37,769 nt of DNA from an uncultured Erysipelotrichaceae bacterium (GTDB lineage Bacteria; Bacillota_I; Bacilli_A; RF39; UBA660): assembly GCA_902783315.1 (NCBI GenBank), contig CACZQK010000029.1, forward strand, positions 1 through 37,769, in the 5' to 3' direction. The position numbers and the translations under genes were made by a program. How positions within the stretch are numbered: the first letter of the stretch is position 1; every line of letters begins with the position of its first letter. The notes beneath the pieces are model-generated. The model was not told where the DNA came from. It saw only the letters and a program-made list of their open reading frames with translations, and did no database searches. This document shows, in pieces, positions 16,765 through 23,797 of the stretch.

Positions 16765-16771
16765 TGGTATA

Positions 16772-16849
16772 GTGAGTTGTAAATTAAAAATAAATAAAAT
16801 ATTAAAAGAAAAAATTTTTTTTAATGATATGATAAATAATAAAAAATAG
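16772..16849 (+). CDS. Possible 25-aa peptide, unrecognised
   Basis: GTG 16772 opens 25 codons ending at TAG 16847, preceded by AGGTGG (16762-16767, only 4 bases away) and the promoter above. The product starts MSCKLKINKI, is lysine-rich and has no membrane segment. The stop lies inside the hairpin that ends the convergent gene. The unit could instead yield a short non-coding RNA of about 100 nt, or be chance. Confidence 0.25.
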   Translation: MSCKLKINKILKEKIFFNDMINNKK

Positions 16850-16877
16850 CTTAATTGTTTTTTAAGCTATTTATCAT
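16829..16877 (-). terminator. Terminator of the alpha/beta hydrolase gene, possibly bidirectional
   Basis: AATAGCTTAA (16845-16854) pairs perfectly with TTAAGCTATT (16862-16871). An outer helix, ATGATAAAT (16829-16837) with ATTTATCAT (16869-16877), can extend it. Read on the minus strand it is followed by a run of six T; the plus strand has only a weak T tract. Confidence 0.75.
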
Positions 16878-16909
16878 AAATTTAAATTTGTAAAAAAAAT
16901 ATAGCATTT

Positions 16910-17677
16910 TTAATTTTTTTTATAAAAAAAAGTTTCTATTATTTTGAGAGTTAGTAGTGGATTTTCTAAATAAGAAAAATGTTGGGAATTTTTATAAATA
17001 ATTAAAGCTGAATTTTTGATGTTTTTTCTTAAAAATATTCCGTCTTTTAGTGGAGTATCTATATCTTTCTCTCCCCAAATAATTAAGGTTTCGTTTTTTA
17101 TATTTTTATAATATTTTTTTAAATCCTCTTGTATTATATTTTGAAATGTTTTTTTCATAATATTTGGAATATCTTTATAATCTTTTGATGAAAAAAATTC
17201 TAGTAGTTTTTCTTTATATTTTTCTTTCTTTTTTTGGGGGATAAACCTAGTACATTTTTTTAGAATTTTATATATTTTTTCTTTTATATATACTTTGAAT
17301 TTTTTTCTTCTTTTAATTCCTGCAACATCAATTAAAAGTATTTTATTTACTTTTAATTTTTCTTTTCCAACAAGTATAGAGGTGATTCTTCCTCCAAATG
17401 AATGGGCTATTATATTGGGATTTTTTATATGCTCTTTTTCTATAAATTTTTTTATTGTTTCTGCATAATCGTAAATTGTTAGTTCTTGTTCTAGCACTTT
17501 ACTTTTTCCAAAACCTGGGTAGTCTATTATATAGATAGAGTAATTTTGGTTTAAGTTTTCAATAAGAAATTGGAATGTTTTTCTAGTGTCTCCCCATCCT
17601 GGTAAAATAATAATTGTGTCTTTTTTATTTCCATATTTTTCATAATAGAATGAAAAATTATTTGATTTAAAATACAT
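16910..17677 (-). CDS. Alpha/beta-fold hydrolase
   Basis: A 255-aa single-domain alpha/beta hydrolase. The oxyanion-region motif ILPGWGD is near residue 25. The nucleophile Ser is in IIAHSFGG (about 91-98), where the usual first Gly of G-x-S-x-G is Ala. The acid Asp is in WGEKDIDTP and the catalytic His in NSQHFSYLENP. The protein is lysine-rich without a signal peptide, so cytoplasmic. The substrate is unknown; similar proteins include esterases, peptidases and MenH-like enzymes. The start is ATG 17677, with GGTGA just upstream; a GTG at 17686 is in frame but lies within that site. It is convergent with the small unit at 16727-16849 and divergent from the 6S RNA. Confidence 0.85.
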   Translation of the reverse strand: MYFKSNNFSFYYEKYGNKKDTIIILPGWGDTRKTFQFLIENLNQNYSIYIIDYPGFGKSKVLEQELTIYDYAETIKKFIEKEHIKNPNIIAHSFGGRITSILVGKEKLKVNKILLIDVAGIKRRKKFKVYIKEKIYKILKKCTRFIPQKKKEKYKEKLLEFFSSKDYKDIPNIMKKTFQNIIQEDLKKYYKNIKNETLIIWGEKDIDTPLKDGIFLRKNIKNSALIIYKNSQHFSYLENPLLTLKIIETFFYKKN

Positions 17678-17693
17678 GATAGTCACCCATAGT

Positions 17694-17722
17694 AGTTTAT
17701 GTTTTTTTATGAATGTTGTGAA
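17694..17722 (-). promoter_or_regulatory. Promoter of the alpha/beta hydrolase gene
   Basis: Read on the minus strand: TTCACA (17717-17722), 17 bases, TAAACT (17694-17699), about 17 bases before the start codon. Confidence 0.6.
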
Positions 17723-17737
17723 ATTGTTTGAAAAATA

Positions 17738-17766
17738 TTGAATTTTTCTTTATTCTATAGTATGAT
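17738..17766 (+). promoter_or_regulatory. Promoter of the 6S RNA
   Basis: TTGAAT 17738-17743, 17 bases, TATGAT 17761-17766. The expected start near 17773 coincides with the 5' side of the closing helix of the RNA. Confidence 0.7.
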
Positions 17767-17772
17767 GAAAGT

Positions 17773-17955
17773 GTCAGATAGATATGTACAGACACTTTTA
17801 AAACCGACAAATTAACGATAAGGGAGTTCGGAACAGCTATCGGTGTTGAATACTTAATTTTAAAATTAAGGATCCTAATGATAGCGTATGAACACCCACC
17901 TGGTCTATGGATTAGGTTTTATCGTTTGTCCAAGGCATTTTATCTGACTTTTTTG
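17773..17955 (+). ncRNA. ssrS: 6S RNA (regulator of RNA polymerase)
   Basis: A non-coding transcript of about 180 nt with its own promoter and terminator. The ends pair as GTCAGATA (17773-17780) with TATCTGAC (17941-17948), followed by six T. An inner helix joins AACGATAA (17814-17821) to TTATCGTT (17919-17926), extended by GACA/TGTC. This leaves a large central bubble, with the perfect hairpin CTTAATTTTAAAATTAAG (17853-17870) inside. Size, long closing stem and open centre fit 6S RNA. The strongest support is position: in Bacillus subtilis 6S-1 RNA lies between aspS and yrvM, and yrvM is the homologue of the next gene here. Known role: mimics an open promoter and sequesters sigma-A RNA polymerase. 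No covariance search could be run. Confidence 0.82.
17941..17955 (+). terminator. Terminator of the 6S RNA
   Basis: The 3' strand of the closing helix, TATCTGAC, is followed by TTTTTT and more T-rich sequence. The helix partner is 160 bases upstream at the RNA 5' end, so termination may depend on the inner stems too. Confidence 0.6.
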
Positions 17956-18049
17956 TTTGCTTTTTTGTTTATAATAAAATAAGAAGATTTTACTAATATT
18001 AGAGATGGATAAATTTAAAAGTTAAAAAGGGTATTATACAATTATAGGG

Positions 18050-18058
18050 TGCTATAAT
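18050..18058 (+). promoter_or_regulatory. Extended -10 promoter of tcdA
   Basis: TGCTATAAT matches the extended -10 form TGnTATAAT. No good -35 is seen. The leader would be about 95 nt, longer than for most genes here. It contains a TTTACAA/TTGTAAA hairpin (about 18119-18145) just before the ribosome site. Confidence 0.55.
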
Positions 18059-18160
18059 GTATGCAGAAATATTAAAAAAAGTTTCATATGTTTTTTTTGA
18101 TAATATCTATAATGATATTTTACAAATGAAAGGTTTTTTGTAAAAAAAGAGGTGGAAATA

Positions 18161-18868
18161 ATGGCTATTCAGCAACGTAAATTTGATCGCTTTGAAAAAT
18201 TAATTGGTTTTTCAAACTTAGAAGAATTATCTGAAAAAAGTGTTCTTGTTTTAGGTTGTGGAGGAGTAGGAGGATATGTCTGTGAAGCTCTTGCAAGAAG
18301 TAATATTGGGACTCTTATATTAGTTGATTATGATGTGGTTGATGTAACTAATATAAATAGACAAATAGTTGCTTTGGAGTCTACTGTAGGAAAAAAGAAA
18401 GTGGAGGTATTGGAAAAAAGGATTAAAGATATAAATTGTGATTGCAAAGTAATAAAAATAGATGAATTTATTGATAGAAATAATTTAAATGAGCTATTTA
18501 AATATAAAGTAGATTTTTTTGTTGATGCTTGTGATACAGTATCTACAAAGAAGGAAGTAATTAAAAGATGTTTAGCTAGTAAAATAGATTTTATTTCTAG
18601 TATGGGTACTGGTAATAAACTGGATCCATCTAGCCTGGAAATAACAGAGATTCGAAAGACAATTAATGATCCGCTTGCTAGAATATTACGGAAGTTTGTT
18701 AAGGATGAAAAGATAAAGCAAAAAGTAATGGTTTTATCATCGAAAGAATTACCAATAAAGACAGGAGATCGAACTCCTGGGAGTACAGCATTTGTTCCAA
18801 GTTGTGCAGGTTTATTGATTGCTAGTTATATTGTTCGAAAATTTATCAATAATAAAAAAAAGTGTTAG
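18161..18868 (+). CDS. tcdA: tRNA threonylcarbamoyladenosine dehydratase (TcdA/YrvM)
   Basis: A 235-aa E1-like (ThiF/MoeB superfamily) enzyme. The N-terminal RKFDRFEKLIG segment is characteristic of the YgdL/YrvM family. The ATP-binding glycine loop VLGCGGVGGYV (about 31-41) is followed by DYDVVDVTNINRQ and later FVDACDTVSTK. GDRTPGSTAFVPS near the C terminus also fits. Known role: cyclises t6A to ct6A at position 37 of ANN-decoding tRNAs using ATP. The order aspS-6S RNA-tcdA matches Bacillus. The start is ATG 18161 after AAAGAGGTGG; GTG 18152 is in frame but inside the ribosome site. Confidence 0.92.
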   Translation: MAIQQRKFDRFEKLIGFSNLEELSEKSVLVLGCGGVGGYVCEALARSNIGTLILVDYDVVDVTNINRQIVALESTVGKKKVEVLEKRIKDINCDCKVIKIDEFIDRNNLNELFKYKVDFFVDACDTVSTKKEVIKRCLASKIDFISSMGTGNKLDPSSLEITEIRKTINDPLARILRKFVKDEKIKQKVMVLSSKELPIKTGDRTPGSTAFVPSCAGLLIASYIVRKFINNKKKC

Positions 18869-18888
18869 AAAATCTTAACACTTTTTTG
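18861..18888 (+). terminator. Terminator of tcdA
   Basis: AGTGTTA (18861-18867) pairs with TAACACT (18876-18882), followed by T6-GC-T7. The tcdA stop codon is inside the 5' strand. Adjacent A and T runs make it usable in both directions. Confidence 0.85.
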
Positions 18889-18890
18889 CT

Positions 18891-19116
18891 TTTTTTATTA
18901 GCATTATAGTATTTCTTTATTGTACTTTTAATTGAATGATAATTAATCTGTGAAATTTTTGTTATTCCTTTAAACGTTTTCACTAACGGCTTTCGCGTTT
19001 CTATTAATTGAGCTGTATTTTGTAATATTGTTCTTTTTTTCATGGTTTATTTTTCTGACTCTAATAAATAGATACCATAGTTCGTTAATTATTCTGTGGT
19101 TTCGGACCTAAGATAA
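18891..19116 (+). other. Gene-free stretch, nothing recognised
   Basis: About 225 bases with no supportable gene on either strand. A 65-codon frame exists on the minus strand, but it has no ribosome site and runs through the tcdA terminator into tcdA. The right end probably includes decayed transposase sequence belonging to the element at 19117-19263. Confidence 0.5.
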
Positions 19117-19263
19117 ATTAATTATAGCTATAGATGGCGAATTAATTATTATAATTATGCTAGAATTAATGTGAAATTAAAAGGATTGTCTCCTGTAAAT
19201 TACAGATTACAATCTTTAAGTTAGAAATTATTTATAAACTGTCCAACTTTAGGGTTCAGTTCA
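19117..19263 (+). mobile_element. 3' remnant of an IS3-family (IS150-like) insertion sequence
   Basis: The frame ending at TAG 19222-19224 reads INYYNYARINVKLKGLSPV and then NYRLQSLS, the C-terminal end of an IS3-family OrfB integrase (YYNxxRIxxKLKGLSPVxYR). Sixteen bases after the stop is a terminal-repeat-like sequence, TGTCCAACTTTAGGGTTCAG plus TTCA (19240-19263). Read from outside it begins TGAACTGAACCC, as in this family, and it ends in CA. A stop (TAA 19114) blocks the frame on the 5' side, and no left end or catalytic DDE part is present. The element is therefore a dead, truncated copy. It ends 14 bases from the lexA stop. Confidence 0.82.
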
Positions 19264-19276
19264 ATTTAGTTATTTT

Positions 19277-19894
19277 TTAGAACTTTCTATATAATCCAAT
19301 GGCTTTTCCTAGAATTGTTACTTCTTTTAATATGATTGGGTCCATAGTGTCATTTTCTGGTTGTAGCCTAAAATATCCATTTTCTTTGTAGAATGTTTTT
19401 ACAGTAACTTCATTATCGTTATTCATTGCAACTACAGTTTCTCCGTTTTGAGCAGTGTTTTTTCTTTCTACAATTAAAATATCTCCATCATATATTCCTA
19501 CGTTTATCATGGATTCTCCACTTACTTTTAAAGTGAACACTTCATTTCTTGTCGTGATTAAATTTGCAGGTAAGCTAAAATATTCATCTGGCGTTTCAAT
19601 TGCCTCAATAGGTGTGCCAGCTGTTACTTTCCCTAGTAGTGGAACCTCTATAATGTTTTCTTTTTCTTCTAAATATTCGTTTGGTACTAATATTTCAAGT
19701 GTTCTATTTTTATTATCATCTTTTTTGATGTAGCCTTTTTCTTCTAATTTACTTAGATGAAAGTGAATTGTTGCAGGAGAAGATAAATGAGCTTCTTCAC
19801 CAATTTCTCTTACTGTTGGTGGATATCCGTTTTTAGCAACTAATTTCTTTAAAACTTGTAAAATATAACTTTGTTTTCCTGTTAATTTTTCCAT
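19277..19894 (-). CDS. lexA: SOS repressor LexA
   Basis: A 205-aa protein of typical length. The N-terminal winged helix (about 1-65) includes GYPPTVREIGEEAHLSSPATIHFHL. The self-cleavage site is Ala92-Gly93 (KVTAGTPI), the catalytic Ser is S128 (SGESMI) and the general-base Lys is K166 (VTVKTFY). Known role: represses DNA-damage genes until RecA filaments trigger its autocleavage. GGAGGAA lies before ATG 19894. The gene is divergent from a small membrane-peptide gene. Two SOS-like boxes lie between them, one overlapping its own promoter, which implies autoregulation. Confidence 0.97.
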   Translation of the reverse strand: MEKLTGKQSYILQVLKKLVAKNGYPPTVREIGEEAHLSSPATIHFHLSKLEEKGYIKKDDNKNRTLEILVPNEYLEEKENIIEVPLLGKVTAGTPIEAIETPDEYFSLPANLITTRNEVFTLKVSGESMINVGIYDGDILIVERKNTAQNGETVVAMNNDNEVTVKTFYKENGYFRLQPENDTMDPIILKEVTILGKAIGLYRKF

Positions 19895-19916
19895 GTTTAT
19901 TCCTCCTTATTAATTA

Positions 19917-19945
19917 AGTTTATCACTTGTTTTGTAAACTGTCAA
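19917..19945 (-). promoter_or_regulatory. Promoter of lexA
   Basis: Minus strand: TTGACA (19940-19945), 17 bases, TAAACT (19917-19922), 23 bases before the lexA start. Confidence 0.75.
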
Positions 19946-19956
19946 ACAAATGTTTT
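19943..19956. promoter_or_regulatory. SOS (LexA) box 1, lexA side
   Basis: CAAACAAATGTTTT keeps the AAC-N4-GTT core of the Bacillota box CGAACRNRYGTTYG, with mismatches in the outer bases. It overlaps the -35 of the lexA promoter. Confidence 0.6.
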
Positions 19957-19965
19957 AATTTATTG

Positions 19966-19994
19966 TTGACACGAACAATTATTCGAGTTACACT
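19966..19994 (+). promoter_or_regulatory. Promoter of the 49-aa SOS peptide gene
   Basis: TTGACA 19966-19971, 17 bases, TACACT 19989-19994. An alternative -10, TAAAAT at 19994-19999, would need a 22-base spacer. The second SOS box fills the spacer. Confidence 0.65.
19972..19985. promoter_or_regulatory. SOS (LexA) box 2, peptide-gene side
   Basis: CGAACAATTATTCG matches the Bacillota SOS consensus CGAACRNRYGTTYG closely (the G of the right half is A). It lies exactly between the -35 and -10, where bound LexA would block RNA polymerase. Confidence 0.72.
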
Positions 19995-20023
19995 AAAATA
20001 GTAAGATGAAGGGAGAGATTAGT

Positions 20024-20173
20024 ATGAAAAAAGTAATAGAGAAAGGATTATTTTTATTTAGTATTTATATGATTTTTACAGCATACTTATTTTTTGCGTC
20101 TGATCGTATTGAAAGATTAGAAAATACTGATGATATTGAATATGTTAATGTAACAATAAAGCATTATGAATAA
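20024..20173 (+). CDS. Small single-pass membrane peptide, candidate SOS division inhibitor
   Basis: A 49-codon gene with AAGGGAG 8 bases before ATG 20024. Residues 1-7 are basic (MKKVIEK). Residues 8-25 form one hydrophobic helix (starting GLFLFSIYMIFTAYLFF). Residues 26-49 are charged and mostly acidic, and would lie outside the membrane by the positive-inside rule. It is transcribed away from lexA with an SOS box inside its promoter. In Bacillus and Listeria (yneA) and Staphylococcus (sosA), a small membrane protein that halts division lies in this same place. There is no LysM domain and it is shorter than YneA (about 105 aa) and SosA (77 aa). The function is inferred from context and layout, not from sequence identity. 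Confidence 0.75.
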   Translation: MKKVIEKGLFLFSIYMIFTAYLFFASDRIERLENTDDIEYVNVTIKHYE

Positions 20174-20183
20174 TTAAAATGTG

Positions 20184-20192
20184 TGGTATACT
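20184..20192 (+). promoter_or_regulatory. Extended -10 promoter of polA
   Basis: TGGTATACT fits the TGnTATAAT extended -10 pattern, 32 bases before the polA start. The gene may also be reached from the SOS promoter upstream, since no terminator is seen between. Confidence 0.5.
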
Positions 20193-20224
20193 AGAAGCAG
20201 ATGTGTGAAGATGAGGGTGGAAAT

Positions 20225-22834
20225 ATGAAGAAAATAATATTAGTAGATGGAAATAATTTACTATTTAGAAGTTTTTATGCAACTGCTTATCAGGGCGTTA
20301 TTATGAAAAATTCTAAAGGTTTTCCCACGAATGCATTATATGGTTTTATAAATATGATGAATAAGATTATTGCGGAAGAAAAGCCAAACTATATTTTAGT
20401 TGCATTTGATAAAGGAAAAACTTTTAGACATGATAAATATGAAGGTTATAAAGCTGGAAGAGCTGCGATGCCAGATGAATTGAAATTACAATTTCCGAAA
20501 GCAAAAAAAGTATTAGAAACGATGGGAATTAAACACTACGAAATCGATAATTATGAGGCTGATGATATCATTGGAACTTTAGCTAAAGTAGTTGATGAAG
20601 AAGATGAGTTTATTGGAACAATCATTAGTAGTGATAAGGATTTACTTCAGTTAATTAGTGATGAGATTGATGTAAAACTTTTAAAACAATCTGGTTATAT
20701 TATGATGACAAAAGATGAATTTAGAAAGATGTACGGAGTAGATCCTATTCGCATGATTGATTTAAAAGCATTAATGGGAGATTCTTCAGACAATATTCCT
20801 GGAGTTAAAGGAATAGGTGAGAAAACAGCTATTAGTTTACTTACGAAATATGGCAGTTTGGATGGGGTTTATGAAAATCTTGATTCAATTTCAGGTAAGA
20901 CGAAAGAAAAATTAGCAAACGACAAAGAAAATGCCTATAAGAGTTTTGATCTCGCAACTATCTATCGAGAAGTACCGTTAGACTTTGAATTGAATGATTG
21001 CTCTTACAATGGTTATAAACCAGATGAGTTTAAAAAAGAACTTGAAGAACTAGAGTTTTTCTCTTTATTAAAAAAAATAGATTTTAGTGGAGTAGAAAAT
21101 ACTAAAAGGGAAGAAATAGTAGAAGAGAAAATTGTTATAGAAGATATTTCTAAATTTAAAAATAAGGATTTTTCTTTTTATTTAGAAACTAGAGGATCTA
21201 TTTATAGCAAAAGTGAAATATTAGGAATGGGTCTTTATGATGGGGAAAATGGATATTTTATTTCTAAGGAAGACATTTCCAAATATAAAGATTTATTTTC
21301 TAATGACGTTTCAAAATATACATATGATTTAAAAAAGAATATTGTTGTTTTAAATTCTTTGGGGATAGAAATTAAATGTTGTCAATTTGATACCATGATT
21401 GGAACTTATTTATTAGATTATGTTGTTAAAGATGATATTAGTTTTATTGCAAGAAGTTTTGATGTTGATATTCCTAGTTATGAAGAATTATATGGTACAG
21501 ACAAAAGACCTAAAGAATTAGAAGAAAATAAATTAAAAGATATTGTTGTCAAGAAGGCTAAATTTATTTATGATACGAAAGATGAAGTCCTTAAAAAACT
21601 GAAAGAAGATGGAGAATTGGATTTGTTTCATAATATAGAAATGCCTCTATCTTATGTACTTGCTGATATGGAATTAACTGGTATTAAAGTAGATGTTGAT
21701 TATTTATCTGAGGTAGAAAAAGAATTGAAGAAACAAATGGAAGTTGTAGAGCAAGAAATTTATCAACTTTCTGGATGTGAATTTAATGTTATGAGTCCTG
21801 CCCAACTTGCTAAAGTGTTATTTGAAGATTTGGGAATAAAATATCCAAAACGAGTAAAAGATAATAAATATTCTACTAGTAAAGATATTTTAGATAAAAT
21901 AATTCTAGAACATGAAATTGTACCTAAGGTATTAGAATATCGAACATTAGCTAAACTTTATACTAATTATGCAGTTGGTTTAAAGGAAGAAGTTCGAAGT
22001 GATGGTAGAATTCATACAACTTTTACTCAAACATTAACTCGTACAGGGAGATTGTCTAGCATTAGTCCTAATCTTCAAAATATTCCAGCTAGGTCTGAAT
22101 ATTCTCAATTAATTAGAAAAGCTTTTATTCCAGATAGTGATTCTGTCTTATTATCAAGTGATTATTCTCAAGTAGAACTTCGTATCTTTGCTCATATGGC
22201 ACAAGCTACAAATTTGATTCAAGCCTTTATTGAAAATAAAGATATTCATACCAAAACAGCAGCTGATATATTTCATGTATCTGAAGAAGAAGTTACAAAA
22301 GATATGAGAAGGAATGCTAAAGCAGTCAATTTTGGTATTTTGTATGGAATTAGTAGTTTTGGCTTATCTGAAGATTTAGGAATTAATGTTCAAGATGCTA
22401 AAAAGTTTATTGATGATTATTTAGAAACTTATCCTGGTATTTCAGAATACATGGAAAAAGAAAAAAGTGATGCTTATAAAAATGGTTATGTTCGTACTTT
22501 AATGAATCGTAAAAGAGTTATCGAAGAATTAAAGAATAAAAATTATATGATTCGTAGTAGTGGGGAAAGAATGGCTTTAAACACTCCTATTCAAGGTACT
22601 GCAGCTGATATTTTAAAGAAGGCTATGGTTGAAATACATTATGAATTTGAAAAACGTAAATTAAAAAGTAAAATGCTTATTCAAGTTCACGATGAACTTG
22701 TGTTTAATGTGTTAAATAGTGAATTAGATGAAGTTAAACAGATTGTTCGTAATATTATGGAAAATACTTTTAAATTGACTGTTCCATTGAAGGTTGATAT
22801 TGAAACTGGAAATAATTGGTATGAAGCTAAGTAG
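20225..22834 (+). CDS. polA: DNA polymerase I
   Basis: An 869-aa family A polymerase. The 5'-3' exonuclease domain (about 1-290) has VDGNNLLFRSF, AFDKGKTFRH, YEADDIIGTLA and GDSSDNIPGVKGIGEKTA. The middle domain (about 310-480) corresponds to the 3'-5' exonuclease, but the D-x-E motif reads YLET, so proofreading is probably lost, as in Bacillus Pol I. The polymerase domain has motif A SSDYSQVELRIF, motif B RRNAKAVNFGILYG and motif C QVHDELVF. Known role: repair synthesis and Okazaki fragment processing. The start is ATG 20225 with GAGGGTGG upstream; an in-frame ATG at 20201 has no ribosome site. mutM follows by 80 bases, the usual order in Bacillota. Confidence 0.97.
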   Translation: MKKIILVDGNNLLFRSFYATAYQGVIMKNSKGFPTNALYGFINMMNKIIAEEKPNYILVAFDKGKTFRHDKYEGYKAGRAAMPDELKLQFPKAKKVLETMGIKHYEIDNYEADDIIGTLAKVVDEEDEFIGTIISSDKDLLQLISDEIDVKLLKQSGYIMMTKDEFRKMYGVDPIRMIDLKALMGDSSDNIPGVKGIGEKTAISLLTKYGSLDGVYENLDSISGKTKEKLANDKENAYKSFDLATIYREVPLDFELNDCSYNGYKPDEFKKELEELEFFSLLKKIDFSGVENTKREEIVEEKIVIEDISKFKNKDFSFYLETRGSIYSKSEILGMGLYDGENGYFISKEDISKYKDLFSNDVSKYTYDLKKNIVVLNSLGIEIKCCQFDTMIGTYLLDYVVKDDISFIARSFDVDIPSYEELYGTDKRPKELEENKLKDIVVKKAKFIYDTKDEVLKKLKEDGELDLFHNIEMPLSYVLADMELTGIKVDVDYLSEVEKELKKQMEVVEQEIYQLSGCEFNVMSPAQLAKVLFEDLGIKYPKRVKDNKYSTSKDILDKIILEHEIVPKVLEYRTLAKLYTNYAVGLKEEVRSDGRIHTTFTQTLTRTGRLSSISPNLQNIPARSEYSQLIRKAFIPDSDSVLLSSDYSQVELRIFAHMAQATNLIQAFIENKDIHTKTAADIFHVSEEEVTKDMRRNAKAVNFGILYGISSFGLSEDLGINVQDAKKFIDDYLETYPGISEYMEKEKSDAYKNGYVRTLMNRKRVIEELKNKNYMIRSSGERMALNTPIQGTAADILKKAMVEIHYEFEKRKLKSKMLIQVHDELVFNVLNSELDEVKQIVRNIMENTFKLTVPLKVDIETGNNWYEAK

Positions 22835-22914
22835 TGTGCTGAATTGTCATGGTTATTATTGCTTAGAAATTCATACAAGATTGTATTTTAAAGATTTAGA
22901 TAAGGAGTGATTTT

Positions 22915-23736
22915 ATGCCTGAAAAGCCTGAAGTTGTTACAGTTTCTCAAAGTTTAAAGAAAAGAATCCTTCATAAAAAAATTACAGGTTGCTATGTTTA
23001 TTGGGATAATATTATTGCTTATCCTACTGTAAATGAGTTTAAAAAGAGAATTATTGATGAGGTAATTCAAAATATAACTACACGAGGTAAATTTATTGTT
23101 ATAGAATTAGACCATTATTCATTACTTGTTCATCTTAGAATGGAAGGAAAATTCTTTTTTAGGGAAATAGGAGAATCCTTTAGTAAGCATGAGCATGTAG
23201 AACTTATTTTGGATGGAAATATTAGCTTTCGATATCATGATGTACGAAAGTTTGGCAAAATGTATTTATTTGCTAAAAAAGATGTATATGAAGTAAAACC
23301 TTTAAGTGGTTTAGGGCTTGAATATAATGACGAAAATTTAACTGTAGATTATTTATATTGTAAAATTCATCCTAGAAAAAAAGCCATAAAAACTGTTTTA
23401 CTTGATCAAAGTATTATAGCAGGAATTGGAAATATTTATGCTAACGAAATTCTTTTTATGAGTAGAATTCATCCAGAAAGAAAAGCTAGTGAAATTACAA
23501 AAGAGGAATGTAAAAAAATTATAAAGAATTGTAAAATTGTATTAGACAAAGCTATCCAGTTGGGTGGGACTACTGTTCGAAGTTTTACTTCTTCTGAAGG
23601 AGTTCATGGCTTGTTTCAAATTGAATTACTTGTACATGGAAAAGAAGGAGAAGAGTGTGGTTGCTGCAATAATAAAATTAAAAAAATATTTGTTGGTGGC
23701 CGAGGAACATATTTTTGCCCTTATTGTCAAAAATAA
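22915..23736 (+). CDS. mutM: Formamidopyrimidine-DNA glycosylase (Fpg/MutM)
   Basis: A 273-aa protein. After Met removal the catalytic proline is P2, in PEKPEV, with E3 as general acid. The usual N terminus is PELPEV; here Leu is Lys. HLRMEGKFFF carries the conserved Lys of the N-terminal domain. The H2TH region has QSIIAGIGNIYANEILF, and the C-terminal zinc finger is C-x-C-C then CPYC, with GGRGTYFC. Known role: removes 8-oxoguanine and FaPy lesions and nicks the DNA. AAGGAGTG precedes ATG 22915. It probably shares a transcript with polA. Confidence 0.95.
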   Translation: MPEKPEVVTVSQSLKKRILHKKITGCYVYWDNIIAYPTVNEFKKRIIDEVIQNITTRGKFIVIELDHYSLLVHLRMEGKFFFREIGESFSKHEHVELILDGNISFRYHDVRKFGKMYLFAKKDVYEVKPLSGLGLEYNDENLTVDYLYCKIHPRKKAIKTVLLDQSIIAGIGNIYANEILFMSRIHPERKASEITKEECKKIIKNCKIVLDKAIQLGGTTVRSFTSSEGVHGLFQIELLVHGKEGEECGCCNNKIKKIFVGGRGTYFCPYCQK

Positions 23737-23759
23737 AAGAGGAGAATCCTCTTTTCTTT
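23735..23759 (+). terminator. Terminator between mutM and tmcAL
   Basis: AAAAGAGGA (23735-23743) pairs with TCCTCTTTT (23747-23755) around a GAA loop, then CTTTATT. On the minus strand it is followed by TTTTATTTTT, so it probably serves both convergent genes. Confidence 0.85.
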
Positions 23760-23797
23760 ATTATCTAAATTTTTATTTTCTATTAATAATTCATGAA

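Noticed and set aside
18057-18143. A 28-codon frame before tcdA
   Set aside because: Its ATG overlaps the -10 box of the tcdA promoter, so the transcript would not include it. No ribosome site.
18846-19043. A 65-codon frame on the minus strand starting MKKRTILQNT
   Set aside because: It has no ribosome site, passes through the tcdA terminator hairpin and ends inside tcdA. No family resemblance is seen.
19180-19219. GGATTGT...ACAATC hairpin read as the lexA terminator
   Set aside because: The bases encode the conserved KGLSPV end of the IS3 transposase on the plus strand, and the T run on the minus strand is short.
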